In this document: positions 9,613-18,228 of the stretch, piece after piece
How positions within the stretch are numbered: the stretch's first letter is position 1
Layout of the letters: each line of letters opens with the position of its first letter
NCBI RefSeq assembly: GCF_001184025.1
Contig: NZ_BBYG01000016.1
Location: 310,001 to 374,000 of the forward strand
From: Streptomyces maremycinicus
Lineage (GTDB): Bacteria; Actinomycetota; Actinomycetes; Streptomycetales; Streptomycetaceae
DNA length: 64,000 nucleotides
Reading direction: 5' to 3'
Notes under the pieces: model-generated
Database searches by the model: none
Told to the model about the DNA's origin: nothing
What the model saw: the letters and a program-made list of their open reading frames with translations, nothing else
Position numbers and translations under genes: made by a program

Positions 9613-9974
9613 GAAAGGGCTCCCTCAGATGCGACGGCTGTCGGCTTTGCGTCACCTCAGGATGCGGGCAGGAAGGCTTCCCGAGACGAGCGCACGCCGT
9701 CAGGGTAGCCGGGACGGAGGCCTTATGGTCAGGGGCGTCCACGGGACGGACGGGCGTGGCGGCCTTTCACAGGGCCGTCACGAGCCGGGCTGGAGCGGGG
9801 CACGAGCGGAACACGAGCAGGCGAAGGCCGCGTCGCTCCGTGGAGACGAACGGCGTAACACGTATCGACCGAACATTAGCGAGAGGTCGACATGGACCGG
9901 TAGTGTTCGACATTGCCGAACGACGGCAGTTGATGCCGTGCGTGGACGGTCCAGGGGACGGAGGCAGGACGGCG
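9613..9974. other. Divergent metH-gylR intergenic region
   Basis: Both genes fire away from this 362-base region. On the minus strand a short GGAAGCCTTCC hairpin lies in the metH leader, but no known riboswitch core (cobalamin box, SAM or SAH types) could be matched by eye. The gylR side carries the GylR operator candidate described separately. Confidence 0.4.
9905..9921. promoter_or_regulatory. GylR operator candidate upstream of gylR
   Basis: GTTCGACATTGCCGAAC is an interrupted inverted repeat (GTTCG/CGAAC). It recurs with one changed arm base and one changed centre base before glpF (11079-11095), and the two sites match at 15 of 17 positions. Its place about 55 nt before the gylR start fits autoregulation. 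Confidence 0.7.
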
Positions 9975-10739
9975 ATGGCACGGAACATCCAGTCGGTCGA
10001 ACGTGCGGCCGCGATGCTGCGGCTGCTCGCCGGCGGCGAGCGGCGCCTGGGCCTGTCGGACATCGCCTCGTCCACAGGTCTGGCCAAGGCCACCGCCCAC
10101 GGCATCCTGCGCACCCTCCAGCAGGAGGGCTTCGTCGAGCAGGACGACGCCTCCGGGCGGTACCAGCTGGGCGCGGAGCTGCTGCGCCTGGGCACCACCT
10201 ACCTGGACGTGCACGAGCTGCGCGCACGCGCCCTGGTGTGGACGGACGACCTGGCCCGGTCCAGCGGCGAGAGCGTGCACCTGGGGGTGCTGCACCAGCA
10301 GGGCGTGCTGATCGTGCACCACGTCTTCCGGCCCGACGACAGCCGGCAGGTGCTGGAGATCGGGGCCATGCAGCCGCTGCACTCCACGGCCCTGGGCAAG
10401 GTGCTGTCGGCGTACGACCCGGTCGCGCACAGCGAGGTCCTGGAGGCCGAGCGCAAGCCGTTCACGGACCGCACGGTGTGTGAGACGGAGGCTTTCGAGC
10501 GGGTCCTCGACCTGACCCGCGCGCGCGGGTACGCGGCCGACGTCGAGGAGACCTGGGAGGGCGTCGCCTCCATCGCCGCCCCCATCCACGACCGGCGGCG
10601 CATGCCGGTGGGCGCGGTCGGCATCACCGGCGCGGTGGAGCGACTGGGACGGGACGGCGAGGTGCGTCCGGAGCTGATCGCCGCGGTACGGGACTGCGCC
10701 CGCGCGGTCTCGCGCGATCTGGGCGCCGGGCGCTTCTGA
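9975..10739 (+). CDS. gylR: IclR-family glycerol operon regulator GylR
   Basis: The product has 254 residues, the length of S. coelicolor GylR. ATG at 9975 lies behind GGAGG. The N-terminal winged helix (about 5-65) has MLRLLAGGERRLGLSDIASSTGLAKATAHGILRTLQQEGFV. The IclR effector domain follows, with HLGVLHQQGVLIVH, PLHSTALGKVLSAY and the C-terminal GITGAVERLG. GylR is known to repress its own gene and the glycerol operon, with glycerol-3-phosphate as the likely inducer. The operon glpF-glpK-glpD lies directly downstream, and identical operator candidates precede both transcription units. Confidence 0.95.
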   Translation: MARNIQSVERAAAMLRLLAGGERRLGLSDIASSTGLAKATAHGILRTLQQEGFVEQDDASGRYQLGAELLRLGTTYLDVHELRARALVWTDDLARSSGESVHLGVLHQQGVLIVHHVFRPDDSRQVLEIGAMQPLHSTALGKVLSAYDPVAHSEVLEAERKPFTDRTVCETEAFERVLDLTRARGYAADVEETWEGVASIAAPIHDRRRMPVGAVGITGAVERLGRDGEVRPELIAAVRDCARAVSRDLGAGRF

Positions 10740-10802
10740 GCGACCCGCGGCCCGGCCCCTCGCGCGGCCCGGCCCGGCGGCCCGCCGCGCGACCGCAGTC
10801 GC

Positions 10803-10875
10803 CGCCCCTGCCGCTCCCCCTGCCGCTCCCCCTGCCCCTGCCCCTGCCGCTCCCCCTGCCCCTGCCCCTGCCGCC
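10803..10875. repeat. C/T-rich hexamer-based tandem repeat
   Basis: The tract is built of CTGCCC/CTGCCGCTCCCC modules. A 24-bp unit is present twice in full (10821-10844 and 10845-10868) with partial copies on both sides. It lies between the gylR stop and its terminator and codes for nothing recognisable. Confidence 0.85.
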
Positions 10876-10892
10876 GGGAAACACCTGAGAGC

Positions 10893-10921
10893 AGGCCGGA
10901 ACGTCCGTGACGTTCCGGCCT
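10893..10921 (+). terminator. gylR terminator
   Basis: AGGCCGGAACGTC and GACGTTCCGGCCT form a perfect 13-bp stem with a 3-nt loop, followed by TTCG. Confidence 0.75.
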
Positions 10922-10984
10922 TCGTCGATGCCCGGATACCGCCCCGAAGTGGTCAAAAAGGGCGAGAGCGTGCGCACCGTGGCG

Positions 10985-11095
10985 AAGATCGATAACTCAT
11001 GGCGATCAATAACGATCGCACTTTCGATAACAACACTCTTGACGCACACGTAACGCCGGAGCAAGACTCCCGTCCATCGGTCGACATTGTCGAAC
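10985..11095 (+). promoter_or_regulatory. Glycerol operon promoter region with GylR operator candidate
   Basis: The A+T content rises sharply here. CGATAAC-like elements recur around 10988, 11006 and 11025, including a GATC-centred inverted repeat. TTGACG at 11039-11044 is a -35 candidate. The operator GGTCGACATTGTCGAAC occupies 11079-11095, which would overlap the core promoter or start site and allow repression. Confidence 0.6.
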
Positions 11096-11224
11096 ACCTA
11101 ACGGCAATACGCGCTAGAGTGTGACAACGCCAAAGGCCGGCATCGCTCTCACCCCCGAGGGCGCTCGAACCCCCGGCGGGACCCGGGGTTCGGCTTCCCT
11201 GGACGAAGGACAAAGGAGTCGCGG

Positions 11225-12019
11225 GTGTCCAGCTCCGACATCTTCATCGGCGAGACCATCGGTACCGCCATACTCATCCTGCTCGGCGGTGGCGTCTGCG
11301 CCGCCGTCACGCTGAAGGCCTCCAAGGCCCGTAACGCCGGCTGGCTCGCCATCACCTTCGGGTGGGGTTTCGCCGTTCTGACGGCTGTCTACACCTCGGC
11401 GCCCCTGTCGGGCGCCCATCTCAACCCTGCGGTCACCCTCGCGCTCGCCATCAAGGACGACGACTGGAGCAACGTCCCGGTCTACTGGGCCGGGCAGCTG
11501 CTCGGTGCCGCGATCGGCGCCGCTCTGGTCTGGATCGCCTACTACGGCCAGTTCCACGCGCACCTCACCGACAAGGAGATCGTCGGCGAGCCGGAGGCGG
11601 AGGCCGCGAAGGCCAAGTCGGTCGAGGCGCGGGAACCGGCCGCCGGCCCGGTCCTGGGCGTCTTCTCCACCGGCCCCGAGGTCCGGGTCGTCTGGCAGAA
11701 CCTCGCCACGGAGATCATCGGCACCATCGTGCTCGTCCTCGCCGTGCTCACGCAGGGCCTGAACGACAAGGGCAACGGCCTCGGCAACCTGGGCGCACTG
11801 ATCACCGCGCTGGTGGTCGTCTCGATCGGTCTGTCCCTCGGCGGCCCGACCGGTTACGCGATCAACCCGGCCCGTGACCTCGGTCCGCGCATCGTGCACG
11901 CCCTCCTGCCCCTGCCCAACAAGGGCGGCTCCGACTGGAGCTACGCCTGGATCCCGGTGGTCGGTCCGCTGATCGGCGGCGCGATCGCTGCGGGTATCTA
12001 CAACGTCGCTTTTGCTTAA
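11225..12019 (+). CDS. glpF: Glycerol uptake facilitator (aquaglyceroporin)
   Basis: The product has 264 residues. GTG at 11225 follows AAAGGAG. Both half-helix NPA motifs are present: AHLNPAVTLALA (about 63) and GYAINPARDLGPR (about 217). The Asp-Arg pair after the second NPA is the glycerol-facilitator form rather than the water-channel form. Six membrane segments can be counted. A charged loop rich in Glu, Lys and Ala (about 118-140) links the two halves and is longer than in E. coli GlpF. It is the first gene of the glycerol operon and supplies glycerol to GlpK. It equals gylC of S. coelicolor by position. Confidence 0.95.
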   Translation: MSSSDIFIGETIGTAILILLGGGVCAAVTLKASKARNAGWLAITFGWGFAVLTAVYTSAPLSGAHLNPAVTLALAIKDDDWSNVPVYWAGQLLGAAIGAALVWIAYYGQFHAHLTDKEIVGEPEAEAAKAKSVEAREPAAGPVLGVFSTGPEVRVVWQNLATEIIGTIVLVLAVLTQGLNDKGNGLGNLGALITALVVVSIGLSLGGPTGYAINPARDLGPRIVHALLPLPNKGGSDWSYAWIPVVGPLIGGAIAAGIYNVAFA

Positions 12020-12093
12020 GAGCACCAGCCGCACCGCGTAGTAAGCAGCGCCGTACAGACAGCCCCCTCACCACGGAAACCCAGGAGTACACC

Positions 12094-13632
12094 GTGACCG
12101 ACGCGCACACCGCCGGCCCCTTCATCGCCGCCATCGACCAGGGCACCACCTCCTCGCGCTGCATCGTGTTCGACCGGGACGGCCGCATCGTCTCCGTCGA
12201 CCAGAAGGAGCACGAGCAGATCTTCCCCAAGCCGGGCTGGGTGGAGCACAACGCCACCGAGATCTGGACCAATGTCGAGGAGGTCGTCGCCTCCGCCGTC
12301 GCGAAGGCCGGCATCACCCGCGACGACATCAAGGCCATCGGCATCACCAACCAGCGTGAGACCACGCTGCTGTGGGACAAGAACACCGGTGAGCCCGTCC
12401 ACAACGCCATCGTCTGGCAGGACACCCGCACCGACGCGCTCTGCAAGGAACTCGGCCGCAACGTCGGCCAGGACCGCTTCCGCCGCGAGACCGGCCTGCC
12501 GCTGGCCTCGTACTTCGCCGGCCCCAAGGCCCGCTGGCTGCTCGACAACGTCGAGGGCCTGCGGGAGCGCGCCGAGGCCGGCGACATCCTCTTCGGCACC
12601 ATGGACAGCTGGGTCATCTGGAACCTGACGGGCGGTGTGAACGGCGGCCGGCACGTCACCGACGTCACCAACGCCTCCCGCACCATGCTGATGAACCTGC
12701 ACACCATGGAGTGGGACGAGAAGATCGCCGAGTCCATCGGCGTCCCGCTCGCGATGCTCCCGGAGATCCGCTCCTCCGCCGAGGTGTACGGCGAGATCAC
12801 CGGCGGCAAGCTGGGCGACCTGCTCGGCGGCATCCCGGTCGCCTCCGCGCTCGGCGACCAGCAGGCGGCCCTGTTCGGCCAGACCTGTTTCGCGGAGGGC
12901 GAGGCCAAGTCCACCTACGGCACCGGCACCTTCCTGCTGATGAACACCGGTGAGAAGCCGGTCAACTCCTACAACGGCCTGCTCACCACGGTCGGTTACC
13001 GCATCGGCGACCAGAAGGCGGTCTACGCCCTCGAAGGGTCGATCGCCGTCACCGGTTCGCTGGTGCAGTGGATGCGCGACCAGATGGGCCTGATCTCCAC
13101 CGCCGCCGAGATCGAGACCCTCGCGCTCTCGGTCGAGGACAACGGCGGCGCCTACTTCGTGCCGGCCTTCTCCGGTCTGTTCGCCCCGTACTGGCGCTCC
13201 GACGCCCGCGGTGTGATCGCCGGCCTCACCCGGTACGTCACCAAGGCGCACCTCGCGCGCGCCGTCCTGGAGGCCACGGCCTGGCAGACCCGTGAGATCA
13301 CCGACGCCATGACGAAGGACTCCGGCGTCGAACTCGCGGCGATCAAGGTCGACGGCGGCATGACCTCCAACAACCTGCTGATGCAGACGCTCTCGGACTT
13401 CGTGGACGCCCCCGTGGTGCGCCCGATGGTCGCCGAGACCACCTGCCTCGGCGCCGCCTACGCCGCCGGCCTCGCCGTCGGTTTCTGGACCAGCACCGAC
13501 GATCTGCGCGCCAACTGGCGCCGGGCCGCCGAGTGGACCCCCCGCATGGACGCGGAGACCCGCGACCGTGAGTACAAGAGCTGGCTCAAGGCCGTCGAGC
13601 GGACCATGGGCTGGCTCGAGGACGAGGAGTAA
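12094..13632 (+). CDS. glpK: Glycerol kinase
   Basis: The product has 512 residues, normal for the FGGY kinase family. GTG at 12094 follows CAGGAG. ATP-dependent phosphorylation of glycerol at C3 is indicated by IDQGTTSSRCIVFD at the N-terminus, TNQRETTLLWD, SGLFAPYWRSDARG and the adenosine-binding KVDGGMTSNNLLMQ. It lies 74 nt after glpF and 9 nt before glpD in one operon. Its product, glycerol-3-phosphate, is the substrate of GlpD and the probable signal for GylR. Confidence 0.97.
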   Translation: MTDAHTAGPFIAAIDQGTTSSRCIVFDRDGRIVSVDQKEHEQIFPKPGWVEHNATEIWTNVEEVVASAVAKAGITRDDIKAIGITNQRETTLLWDKNTGEPVHNAIVWQDTRTDALCKELGRNVGQDRFRRETGLPLASYFAGPKARWLLDNVEGLRERAEAGDILFGTMDSWVIWNLTGGVNGGRHVTDVTNASRTMLMNLHTMEWDEKIAESIGVPLAMLPEIRSSAEVYGEITGGKLGDLLGGIPVASALGDQQAALFGQTCFAEGEAKSTYGTGTFLLMNTGEKPVNSYNGLLTTVGYRIGDQKAVYALEGSIAVTGSLVQWMRDQMGLISTAAEIETLALSVEDNGGAYFVPAFSGLFAPYWRSDARGVIAGLTRYVTKAHLARAVLEATAWQTREITDAMTKDSGVELAAIKVDGGMTSNNLLMQTLSDFVDAPVVRPMVAETTCLGAAYAAGLAVGFWTSTDDLRANWRRAAEWTPRMDAETRDREYKSWLKAVERTMGWLEDEE

Positions 13633-13641
13633 GAACCCCAC

Positions 13642-15258
13642 ATGACCAGTCAGACCACCCTGAAGTCCGTGCCTGCCCTGGGGACGCACCCGGCGTCCGG
13701 CTCGAACCCGAGCCGCGCCGAGACCCGGGAGCAGCTCTCCAAGGCGTCGTTCGACCTTCTCGTCATCGGCGGCGGCATCCTGGGCATCTCCACCGCCTGG
13801 CACGCCGCGCAGTCCGGGCTCAGGGTGGCTCTGGTCGACGCCGGTGACTTCGCCGGCGCCACCTCCTCCGCCTCCTCCAAGCTCCTCCACGGCGGTCTGC
13901 GCTACCTCCAGACCGGCGCGGTGAAGCTGGTGGCGGAGAACCACTTCGAGCGCCGTGCGGTCTCCCGTCAGGTGGCTCCCCACCTGGCGAACCCGCTCAC
14001 GTTCTACCTCCCCGTGTACAAGGGCGGGCCGCACGGCGCGGCGAAGCTCGGGGCGGGCGTCTTCGCCTACTCCGCGCTGTCGGCGTTCGGCGACGGCGTC
14101 GGTCACCTCCTGTCCCCGGCCAAGGCCGCGCAGGACGTGCCGGAGCTGCGCACCGACAACCTCAAGGCCGTCGCGGTGTACGGCGACGACCAGATGAACG
14201 ACGCGCGCATGGCGCTGATGACGGTCCGCGCGGCCGTCGAGGCGGGCGCCGTCGTCCTCAACCACGCCGAGGTCTCGGGGCTGCGCTTCACCAGGGGCCG
14301 GGTCACGGGCGCCGAGCTGCGCGACCGGATCTCCGGTGACGAGTTCGGGGTGAGCGCCCGGCTGGTGCTCAACGCGACCGGTCCGTGGGTCGACCACCTG
14401 CGCAGGATGGAGGACCCGAACGCGGCCCCGTCCATCCGGCTGTCCAAGGGCGCCCACCTGGTCCTGAAGCGCACCGCGCCCTGGAAGGCCGCGCTCGCGA
14501 CCCCGATCGACAAGTACCGCATCACCTTCGCCCTCCCCTGGGAGGACATGCTGCTGCTCGGCACCACCGACGAGGAGTTCGAGGGCGACCCGGCGGACGT
14601 CGCGGTCACCGAGAAGGACACCGCCCAGATACTCGACGAGGCCGCGTTCTCCATCCGCGACCAGCAGCTGGACCGGGACCTGATCACGTACGCCTTCGCG
14701 GGTCTGCGGGTGCTGCCGGGCGGTCCCGGCGACACGGCGAAGGCCAAGCGCGAGACGGTGGTGACCGAGGGCAGGGGCGGCATGCTGTCCGTCGCCGGCG
14801 GGAAGTGGACGACCTTCCGGCACATCGGCCGTACGGTCATGCAGAAGCTGGAGGCGCTGCCCGGCCATCCGCTGGGCGACGACTTCGAGCCGATCTCCTC
14901 GCTGCCGAAGAAGCTGCCGCTGCCCGGCGTCGCCAACCCGCGTGCGGTCGCCCACCGACTGCTGGTCGACAACCCGGCGCCCGGCCCCCGTATGGCGGCC
15001 GACACCGCCAGGCACCTGGCCACCCACTACGGCTCGCTGGCCTTCGACATCGCACGGCTGGCCAACGAGGACCCCGAGCTGGGCCGGCGCGTCCACCCGG
15101 ACGCTCCCGAGATCTGGGCGCAGGTCGTCTACGCCCGCGACAACGAGTGGGCGGAGACGGCGGACGACGTGCTGCGCCGCCGTACGACGCTGACGATCCG
15201 CGGTCTCGCCACGGACGACGTGCGCGCGGGGGTGCAGGACCTGCTCGACAAGAAGTAG
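13642..15258 (+). CDS. glpD: Aerobic glycerol-3-phosphate dehydrogenase
   Basis: The product has 538 residues. The FAD-binding fold is clear from LLVIGGGILGISTAWHAA (about residues 36-53), then SSKLLHGGLRYLQTG. Later family motifs are TFALPWEDMLLLGTTDEEF and the C-terminal VAGGKWTTFRHIGRT. The enzyme oxidises glycerol-3-phosphate to dihydroxyacetone phosphate, passing electrons to the quinone pool at the membrane. It is the last gene of the glp operon, 9 nt behind glpK, and a strong terminator follows about 105 nt after the stop. Confidence 0.96.
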   Translation: MTSQTTLKSVPALGTHPASGSNPSRAETREQLSKASFDLLVIGGGILGISTAWHAAQSGLRVALVDAGDFAGATSSASSKLLHGGLRYLQTGAVKLVAENHFERRAVSRQVAPHLANPLTFYLPVYKGGPHGAAKLGAGVFAYSALSAFGDGVGHLLSPAKAAQDVPELRTDNLKAVAVYGDDQMNDARMALMTVRAAVEAGAVVLNHAEVSGLRFTRGRVTGAELRDRISGDEFGVSARLVLNATGPWVDHLRRMEDPNAAPSIRLSKGAHLVLKRTAPWKAALATPIDKYRITFALPWEDMLLLGTTDEEFEGDPADVAVTEKDTAQILDEAAFSIRDQQLDRDLITYAFAGLRVLPGGPGDTAKAKRETVVTEGRGGMLSVAGGKWTTFRHIGRTVMQKLEALPGHPLGDDFEPISSLPKKLPLPGVANPRAVAHRLLVDNPAPGPRMAADTARHLATHYGSLAFDIARLANEDPELGRRVHPDAPEIWAQVVYARDNEWAETADDVLRRRTTLTIRGLATDDVRAGVQDLLDKK

Positions 15259-15362
15259 GTCCGGGTCACCCGTGACAGGACCCTTCGGAAGATCCTCCGC
15301 CGGCCCGCCGCCCTGACCGGGGCCGGTGTCGGGGACGGCCCCTCCGTACCGGGGCCGGAACA

Positions 15363-15400
15363 GGAAGGGGCGGCTCCACCCCTATGGAGCCGCCCCTTCC
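15363..15400 (+). terminator. Glycerol operon terminator
   Basis: Perfect 15-bp stem (15363-15377 with 15386-15400) and an 8-nt loop, about 105 nt after the glpD stop. Confidence 0.85.
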
Positions 15401-15665
15401 GCATGCCCGCGGACGGCCCGTCCGCGGTGGGCGGGTATGCCGTCCACGCATGCCGACGGCCCTTGCTCGCACCGCGCCATGTGCTGCCACACGCTCCCCG
15501 ATCACCTCCGCGCGCTTCTCCGTACGTATGACGAACAGCGCGTTCCCCGCCGCTCCACCCGGCTACAACGGGTCACTTCGGCACGGTCACACAGCGGCGG
15601 AGCGCGGCCGGGGGCGGTCATATGCGGAGTGGATGGCACACGGCCCAGGTCCGGCCACGGCTGGA

Positions 15666-15890
15666 CGTTTCACCGTTTCCCGGGCGTGGCCGGCGCTGAC
15701 GGGGCGGATGCCGTGGCGGCTGATGACGTTCCTCGACGACGCCCATCGCCGGGGTGTGCTGCGGCAGTCGGGGGCCTACTACGAGTTCCGGCATGTGCGG
15801 CTGCTGGCGCATCTCGCGCGGGACGGCCCTGCCCGGGTGGGGCGCCCGCGCGCCCCGCTGTCGATGCCGGGCGCCTCCATGGACGTGTGA
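15666..15890 (+). pseudogene. Orphaned C-terminus of a NACHT-type NTPase gene
   Basis: An open frame ending at TGA 15888-15890 encodes AWPALTGRMPWRLMTFLDD, then AHRRGVLRQSGAYYEFRHV and RLLAHLA. I recognise this as the usual C-terminal tail of large Streptomyces NACHT-domain NTPases (pattern LTGRLPWRLM-FL-DAHRRGVLRQ-GA-YQFRH). No NTPase, Walker or membrane part lies upstream. The frame runs back only into non-homologous, compositionally odd sequence and the glp terminator. It is therefore a remnant left by deletion or by insertion of the neighbouring island. It converges on mtnK, with 22 bases between their stops. Confidence 0.7.
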
Positions 15891-15912
15891 GCCCTGGACG
15901 GCGCCCGGTTCC

Positions 15913-17100
15913 CTACGCGGGGCCGCCCCGGCCGGGCGACTCCACGCGTGCGCGTACCGCGTGGGCGTCCGTCAGTTCCTCGCGGCGCACGATCAGTTCG
16001 CGTCCGAGGAGCAGTGCGCGCCGGGACGCCGGTACCGGGTCCGGGAGGGTCGTCAGGTCGGTCAGGTGGGCGAAGCCGATGATGCGGCGGACGATCTCCG
16101 TGCCCGCGTAGCCGATGGAGTCGGTCCACACGCGGCGCAGGAAGCGGTCGAGATAGGCGTCGTCGAAGAAGGTGTCGACACGGGTCGGCCACAGCCGGCG
16201 GAACTCGGCCTCGAACGCCTCCCAGGACAGACGGAGCTGGTCGGCGTGGTCGGACAGCGTGCCCAGGGCGCGCGCCCGTTCCTCGGAGACCAGCACGTTC
16301 GCCCAGTACAGGCCGAGGTCGTAGCCGACGGGGCCGACGAAGGAGAACTCGGGGTCGAAGACCCGCACGACCGGGGTGCCCGCCCGCCTGCCGACCATCA
16401 CGCTGCCGGTGTGCAGATCGCCGTGGAGAAGTGCCTGGGCGCTGGTCATGAAGGTGTGGCGGAGGTCGGCGACCTCGGTGCGCAGCCGGGTGTCGGCGCG
16501 GAAGGCGGTGGCCAGGTCGTCGAGGCCGGGGTGCCAGTGGTTGTGCTCGTGCTCGACATACGGCTCGGACAGCACGACGTCCTCGGTGATCTTGCACAGC
16601 TCCGGGCTGACGGAGGCCGCGATCAGTGCCTTGCGTTCGGCGGACGGCATGCCGAAGTCGCTGGTGGCGAAGGCGAACTGGGCGACGAACTCGCCGATGC
16701 GCGCCGAGGTGTGCGGGCCGTAGGCCGCGCCCTCGTTGAGCAGGGTGCGCAGCACCTCGAGGTCGGACATGTCCTCCATGACGAGGGCGTAGTTCTCGGG
16801 GTCGTAGCCGTGGACCACCGGGATCTTGTCGGGGGCGACCCCGGCGAGCTGCTGGTAGGCGCGTGCCTCGGCGTCGGCGCGGTCGGGGTTCATCGGCCAG
16901 GAGGGGCCGGCGACGCGGACCCAGGGCAGGGCCTGCTTGACGGCGAGGCTGCGGGTGCCGTCGGCGGAGGAGGCCAGGAACACCCGGTTCATGTTGCCGT
17001 CCGACACCTCCCGGACCCGGATGTCGGCGGGGTCCTCCCAGTGGCCCCGCTCGCGCAGGTAGGCGGGGATGTCGTCGGTCTCCAGGATGCGGTAGCCCAT
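15913..17100 (-). CDS. mtnK: S-methyl-5-thioribose kinase
   Basis: The product has 395 residues. ATG at 17100 is chosen because GGGAG lies about 9 nt upstream and conserved sequence starts there (MGYRILETDDIPAYL). The aminoglycoside-kinase-like fold shows HGDLHTGS at 226-233 (catalytic Asp) and the MtnK-specific DPEFSFVGPVGYDLG at 249-263 (metal-binding Asp). The enzyme makes methylthioribose-1-phosphate from methylthioribose and ATP, in the cytosol. It is the last gene of a four-gene operon after a ribose-type ABC importer and lies 14 nt behind the permease. That arrangement suggests the importer carries methylthioribose. Confidence 0.95.
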   Translation of the reverse strand: MGYRILETDDIPAYLRERGHWEDPADIRVREVSDGNMNRVFLASSADGTRSLAVKQALPWVRVAGPSWPMNPDRADAEARAYQQLAGVAPDKIPVVHGYDPENYALVMEDMSDLEVLRTLLNEGAAYGPHTSARIGEFVAQFAFATSDFGMPSAERKALIAASVSPELCKITEDVVLSEPYVEHEHNHWHPGLDDLATAFRADTRLRTEVADLRHTFMTSAQALLHGDLHTGSVMVGRRAGTPVVRVFDPEFSFVGPVGYDLGLYWANVLVSEERARALGTLSDHADQLRLSWEAFEAEFRRLWPTRVDTFFDDAYLDRFLRRVWTDSIGYAGTEIVRRIIGFAHLTDLTTLPDPVPASRRALLLGRELIVRREELTDAHAVRARVESPGRGGPA

Positions 17101-17114
17101 GGTCGTGAACTCCC

Positions 17115-18161
17115 TTATGCGGTGCGGCGCTTGGACAGGGTGAAGCTGAAGACCAGGGCGAGGATCAGTACCGCGCCCTCGACGACGTCCTGCGTGTAGT
17201 ACGGCAGCCCCTTGATGGTCAGGCCGGTGGTGATGATGCCGATGAGCACCGCGCCCAGCGCCGTGCCCCACACGTTCGGACGGCCGCGGCCCAGGACGGA
17301 GGTGCCGACGAGGGCCACCGCCACCGCCTCCAGCAGCTGGGAGGTGCCGGCCGACACATCGCCCTGGCCGATCCTGGACGCCAGGATGAGCCCGCCCACC
17401 GAGGCGAGGACGCCGGAGATGACGTAGGCCAGGGCGCGGTAGGCGCCGACCCGGATGCCGGCCAGCCGAGAGGCCTCGGGGTTGGCGCCGATGGCGTACA
17501 GGACGCGGCCCCAGCGGGTGCGGGCGAGGAAGACCCAGGCGGCGATCGTCAGCCCACCGAAGATCAGTACGGAGACCGGGACGCCGAGGACCGTGCCCCG
17601 GTCGATCTTCAGGAAGCCGTCGGTGAACTTGCCCGGCGCGGTCGATCCGTCGGACATCGTCATGCCCGGAGTGATCGACTGGCCGTCGACGAGGATCAGC
17701 TTGCTGCCCTGGATGACGAACATCGTGCCGAGGGTGGCGAGCATGTCGGGGATCTTCAGTACGACGATCAGCAGGGCGTTGAGCAGTCCGGCGACCGCGC
17801 CCGCCACCAGGACCGCGAGGATCGCGACCGTGCCGACCTGGTTGTGGACGACCATCGTCTGGGCGGCGACGGAGACGCCGAGACCGGCGACGGCACCGAC
17901 GGACATGTCCATTCCGCCGACGGCCATGGTGAGAGTGACGCCGAGACCGAGGATCGCGGCGACGGAGACGTACCGCAGGGTGTCGAGCAGGGTGGCCGAC
18001 TCACGGAAGGAGCCCTCGCTCAGCGCGAAGTACAGGAACAGCGCGACCGTCACGAAGATGAAGCCGTACTTGATCACGGCGTTCTGGACGCGCACCGCGG
18101 TGGACGTGGCCGGCCCGATCGCCGCCTTGGTGGGGACCTCGGTGCTCTGGGTGGTGGTCAT
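17115..18161 (-). CDS. ABC transporter permease, ribose type; candidate methylthioribose importer
   Basis: The product has 348 residues with about nine to ten hydrophobic segments, of the BPD_transp_2 (RbsC) family. Family signatures are GLGVTLTMAVGGMDMSVGAVAGL near residues 73-95, then AIGANPEASRLAGIRVGAYR (coupling helix), and GRGRPNVWGTALGAVLIGII. It would form a homodimeric or heterodimeric channel for a pentose-like substrate. Its operon partners are the ATPase and lipoprotein upstream and mtnK 14 nt downstream. Substrate assignment to methylthioribose rests on this linkage only; plain pentoses or autoinducer-like sugars are alternatives. Confidence 0.9.
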   Translation of the reverse strand: MTTTQSTEVPTKAAIGPATSTAVRVQNAVIKYGFIFVTVALFLYFALSEGSFRESATLLDTLRYVSVAAILGLGVTLTMAVGGMDMSVGAVAGLGVSVAAQTMVVHNQVGTVAILAVLVAGAVAGLLNALLIVVLKIPDMLATLGTMFVIQGSKLILVDGQSITPGMTMSDGSTAPGKFTDGFLKIDRGTVLGVPVSVLIFGGLTIAAWVFLARTRWGRVLYAIGANPEASRLAGIRVGAYRALAYVISGVLASVGGLILASRIGQGDVSAGTSQLLEAVAVALVGTSVLGRGRPNVWGTALGAVLIGIITTGLTIKGLPYYTQDVVEGAVLILALVFSFTLSKRRTA

Positions 18162-18175
18162 GAGGGTGCTTCCGC

Positions 18176-18218
18176 TTCCTGGGCCTTCGTGGGGGCTGGT
18201 TCCTGGGCCTTCGTGGGG
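18176..18218. repeat. 19-bp direct repeat between ATPase and permease genes
   Basis: TTCCTGGGCCTTCGTGGGG occurs at 18176-18194 and again at 18200-18218, a 24-bp period that fills most of the 67-nt gap. It resembles the duplicated junction in the second importer operon (27630-27693). Confidence 0.85.
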
Positions 18219-18228
18219 CCGGCCGGCG

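Noticed and set aside
6073..9708. A 1211-codon open frame on the plus strand opposite metH
   Set aside because: It is the high-G+C antisense shadow of metH. Its translation is Val/Gly/Ala/Asp-biased without any domain, and metH matches its family over the full length. The same applies to the long frames opposite mshC, glpD, the Pls-type gene and the lipoprotein genes.
9613..9760. Cobalamin, SAM or SAH riboswitch in the metH leader
   Set aside because: Looked for because metH genes are often so controlled. Only small hairpins are visible and no conserved core could be matched. A covariance-model search of 9613-9974 would decide.
15384..15665. Extending the NACHT-like ORF upstream to make a 168-residue gene
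   Set aside because: The frame stays open, but its first part overlaps the glp terminator stem and has no similarity or ribosome site. Only the C-terminal 75 codons look inherited.
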